Below, one piece after another: positions 15,011 to 15,852 of a stretch of DNA of 15,852 bases. The translations under genes and the position numbers were made by a program. This stretch comes from an uncultured Clostridia bacterium (GTDB lineage: Bacteria; Bacillota_A; Clostridia; TANB77; CAG-508). The stretch is from positions 1 through 15,852 of the forward strand of contig CALXZR010000002.1 of assembly GCA_944393295.1 (NCBI GenBank). The letters are read 5' to 3'. Every line of letters begins with the position of its first letter. Position 1 is the stretch's first letter. The notes beneath the pieces were generated by a model. The model ran no database searches. It saw only the letters and a program-made list of their open reading frames with translations, and was not told where the DNA came from.

Positions 15011-15852
15011 ATGTTTAATAAAGTAGAAAATATTCAAAGTGAAATAATAATGTATAGTTTGGAAGATTTAGTTCCAGAAGATAGTCTTTATAGAAAGATT
15101 GATAAATACATAGATTTCACTTTTATTTATGAAAAAGTAGAAAATTTATATTGTCATGATAATGGAAGAAATTGTGTTGATCCAGTAATATTGTTTAAAT
15201 TAGTTTTCATACAAGCAATAGATGGAATAAAATCAATGAGAAAGACATGTGAAAAAATAAAAGTGGATTTAGAATATAGATGGTTTTTAGGAATACCATT
15301 AGGTCAAAATACCCCACATTATTCAACATTTAGCCAGAATTATATAAGGAGATTTCAAGGAACAACAATATTTGAAGATATATTTACAGAAATAGTAGAA
15401 CAAGCAATAAAAATGAAATTAGTAAAAGGAGAAACATTTTTTACAGATTCGACCCATAAAAAAGCAAATGCAAATAAAAATAAATTTCATGAAGAAGTAA
15501 AAAAAGAAGTAAAACAAAGAAAAGAATGGCTAGAAAAAGAAATAAATGCAGAACGAATAAAGCAAGGAAAAAAAGAATTTGAATATAAAGAAGAAATAGA
15601 AGAAAAGAAAGTAAAAATAAGTAACACAGATTCGGAAAGTGGATATTATCATAGAGACAATAAAGAGAAAGGATTCATGTATTTAGATCATAGGACAGTA
15701 GATTCAAAGAGCAATATAATAGTAGATTGTTACATAACGAAAGGAAATATACATGATTCAAAGCCATATATAGAAAGAATGAATTATATAGAAAAGAAAT
15801 ATGGATTTAAAATAAAAGAAGTTGGATTGGATTCTGGATATGACACATTAGA
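15011..15852 (+). CDS. IS1182-like DDE transposase, N-terminal 280 residues (cut by window end)
   Basis: An open frame of 280 codons plus two bases that continues past the window. The start is ATG 15011 with AAAGGAG (14994-15000) upstream. The N-terminal part has the InsH-type (DUF772) pattern: LVPEDSLYRKIDKYIDFTFIYE (about 20-41), CVDPVILFKLVFIQAIDGIKS (55-75), RWFLGIPL (90-97) and THYSTFS-like PHYSTFSQN (102-110). The catalytic core begins with FFTDSTHKKANANKNK, where Asp146 is the likely first DDE residue, followed by a Lys/Glu-rich insert (159-203), then GYYHRDNKEKGFMY and the second Asp at VGLDSGYDT (Asp274). The third acidic residue should lie beyond the window. Codon use is even more A-rich than in the neighbours. 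Whether the element is intact cannot be judged here. Confidence 0.88.
   Translation, partial: MFNKVENIQSEIIMYSLEDLVPEDSLYRKIDKYIDFTFIYEKVENLYCHDNGRNCVDPVILFKLVFIQAIDGIKSMRKTCEKIKVDLEYRWFLGIPLGQNTPHYSTFSQNYIRRFQGTTIFEDIFTEIVEQAIKMKLVKGETFFTDSTHKKANANKNKFHEEVKKEVKQRKEWLEKEINAERIKQGKKEFEYKEEIEEKKVKISNTDSESGYYHRDNKEKGFMYLDHRTVDSKSNIIVDCYITKGNIHDSKPYIERMNYIEKKYGFKIKEVGLDSGYDTL

Noticed and set aside
14813..15037. Minus-strand 74-codon frame before the transposase
   Set aside because: It covers the hairpins and the transposase start and has no family features.

Overview
The window looks like chromosomal DNA of a low-GC, spore-forming, anaerobic Firmicute of the class Clostridia. The evidence is the very AT-rich codon use, a GerMN-domain protein, the spmA-spmB spore-maturation pair, an RsmI/TrmN6 pair in the yabB-yabC order seen in Firmicutes, and a giant fused 2-hydroxyacyl-CoA dehydratase activase typical of anaerobes. 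No genus is claimed.

Layout. (1) 1-161: a tRNA-Ser(GCU) gene with encoded CCA, followed by an intrinsic terminator. (2) About 165-5355: roughly 5.2 kb with no credible gene and extremely low G+C. It is not random filler. It holds an 840-bp direct repeat (481-1320 and 3381-4220, offset 2900), two arrays of 12-13-bp tandem repeats, one array of 52-53-bp tandem repeats, a 24-bp palindrome, and eight copies of a spaced three-box element: TTGGGA, then TTTACATAA, then TT(G/T)ACAAA. The spacings are almost fixed even where the intervening sequence has diverged. This array is the least explained and most interesting part of the window. (3) 5361-10627: two minus-strand genes, the 1443-residue activase/dehydratase-like protein and a hemolysin III (PAQR-type) membrane protein, each with its own recognisable promoter. 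(4) 10628-14817: a plus-strand run of a GerMN-domain protein, TrmN6-like methyltransferase, RsmI, SpmA (frameshifted), SpmB and a GNAT acetyltransferase. Most have their own promoter-like sequences, so this is a set of short transcription units and not one operon. (5) 14819-15852: a series of stem-loops, then the 5' part of an IS1182-like DDE transposase that runs off the window.

How the genes relate. TrmN6 and RsmI modify translation RNAs, at tRNA A37 and 16S rRNA C1402. The GerMN protein, SpmA and SpmB point to sporulation and germination. A sigma-E-like promoter sits in front of spmA. A one-base insertion near 13247 splits spmA into two frames, so either this strain carries a broken spmA or the base is an error. 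The activase stands alone, with no separate dehydratase subunit genes beside it, which fits its fused architecture.
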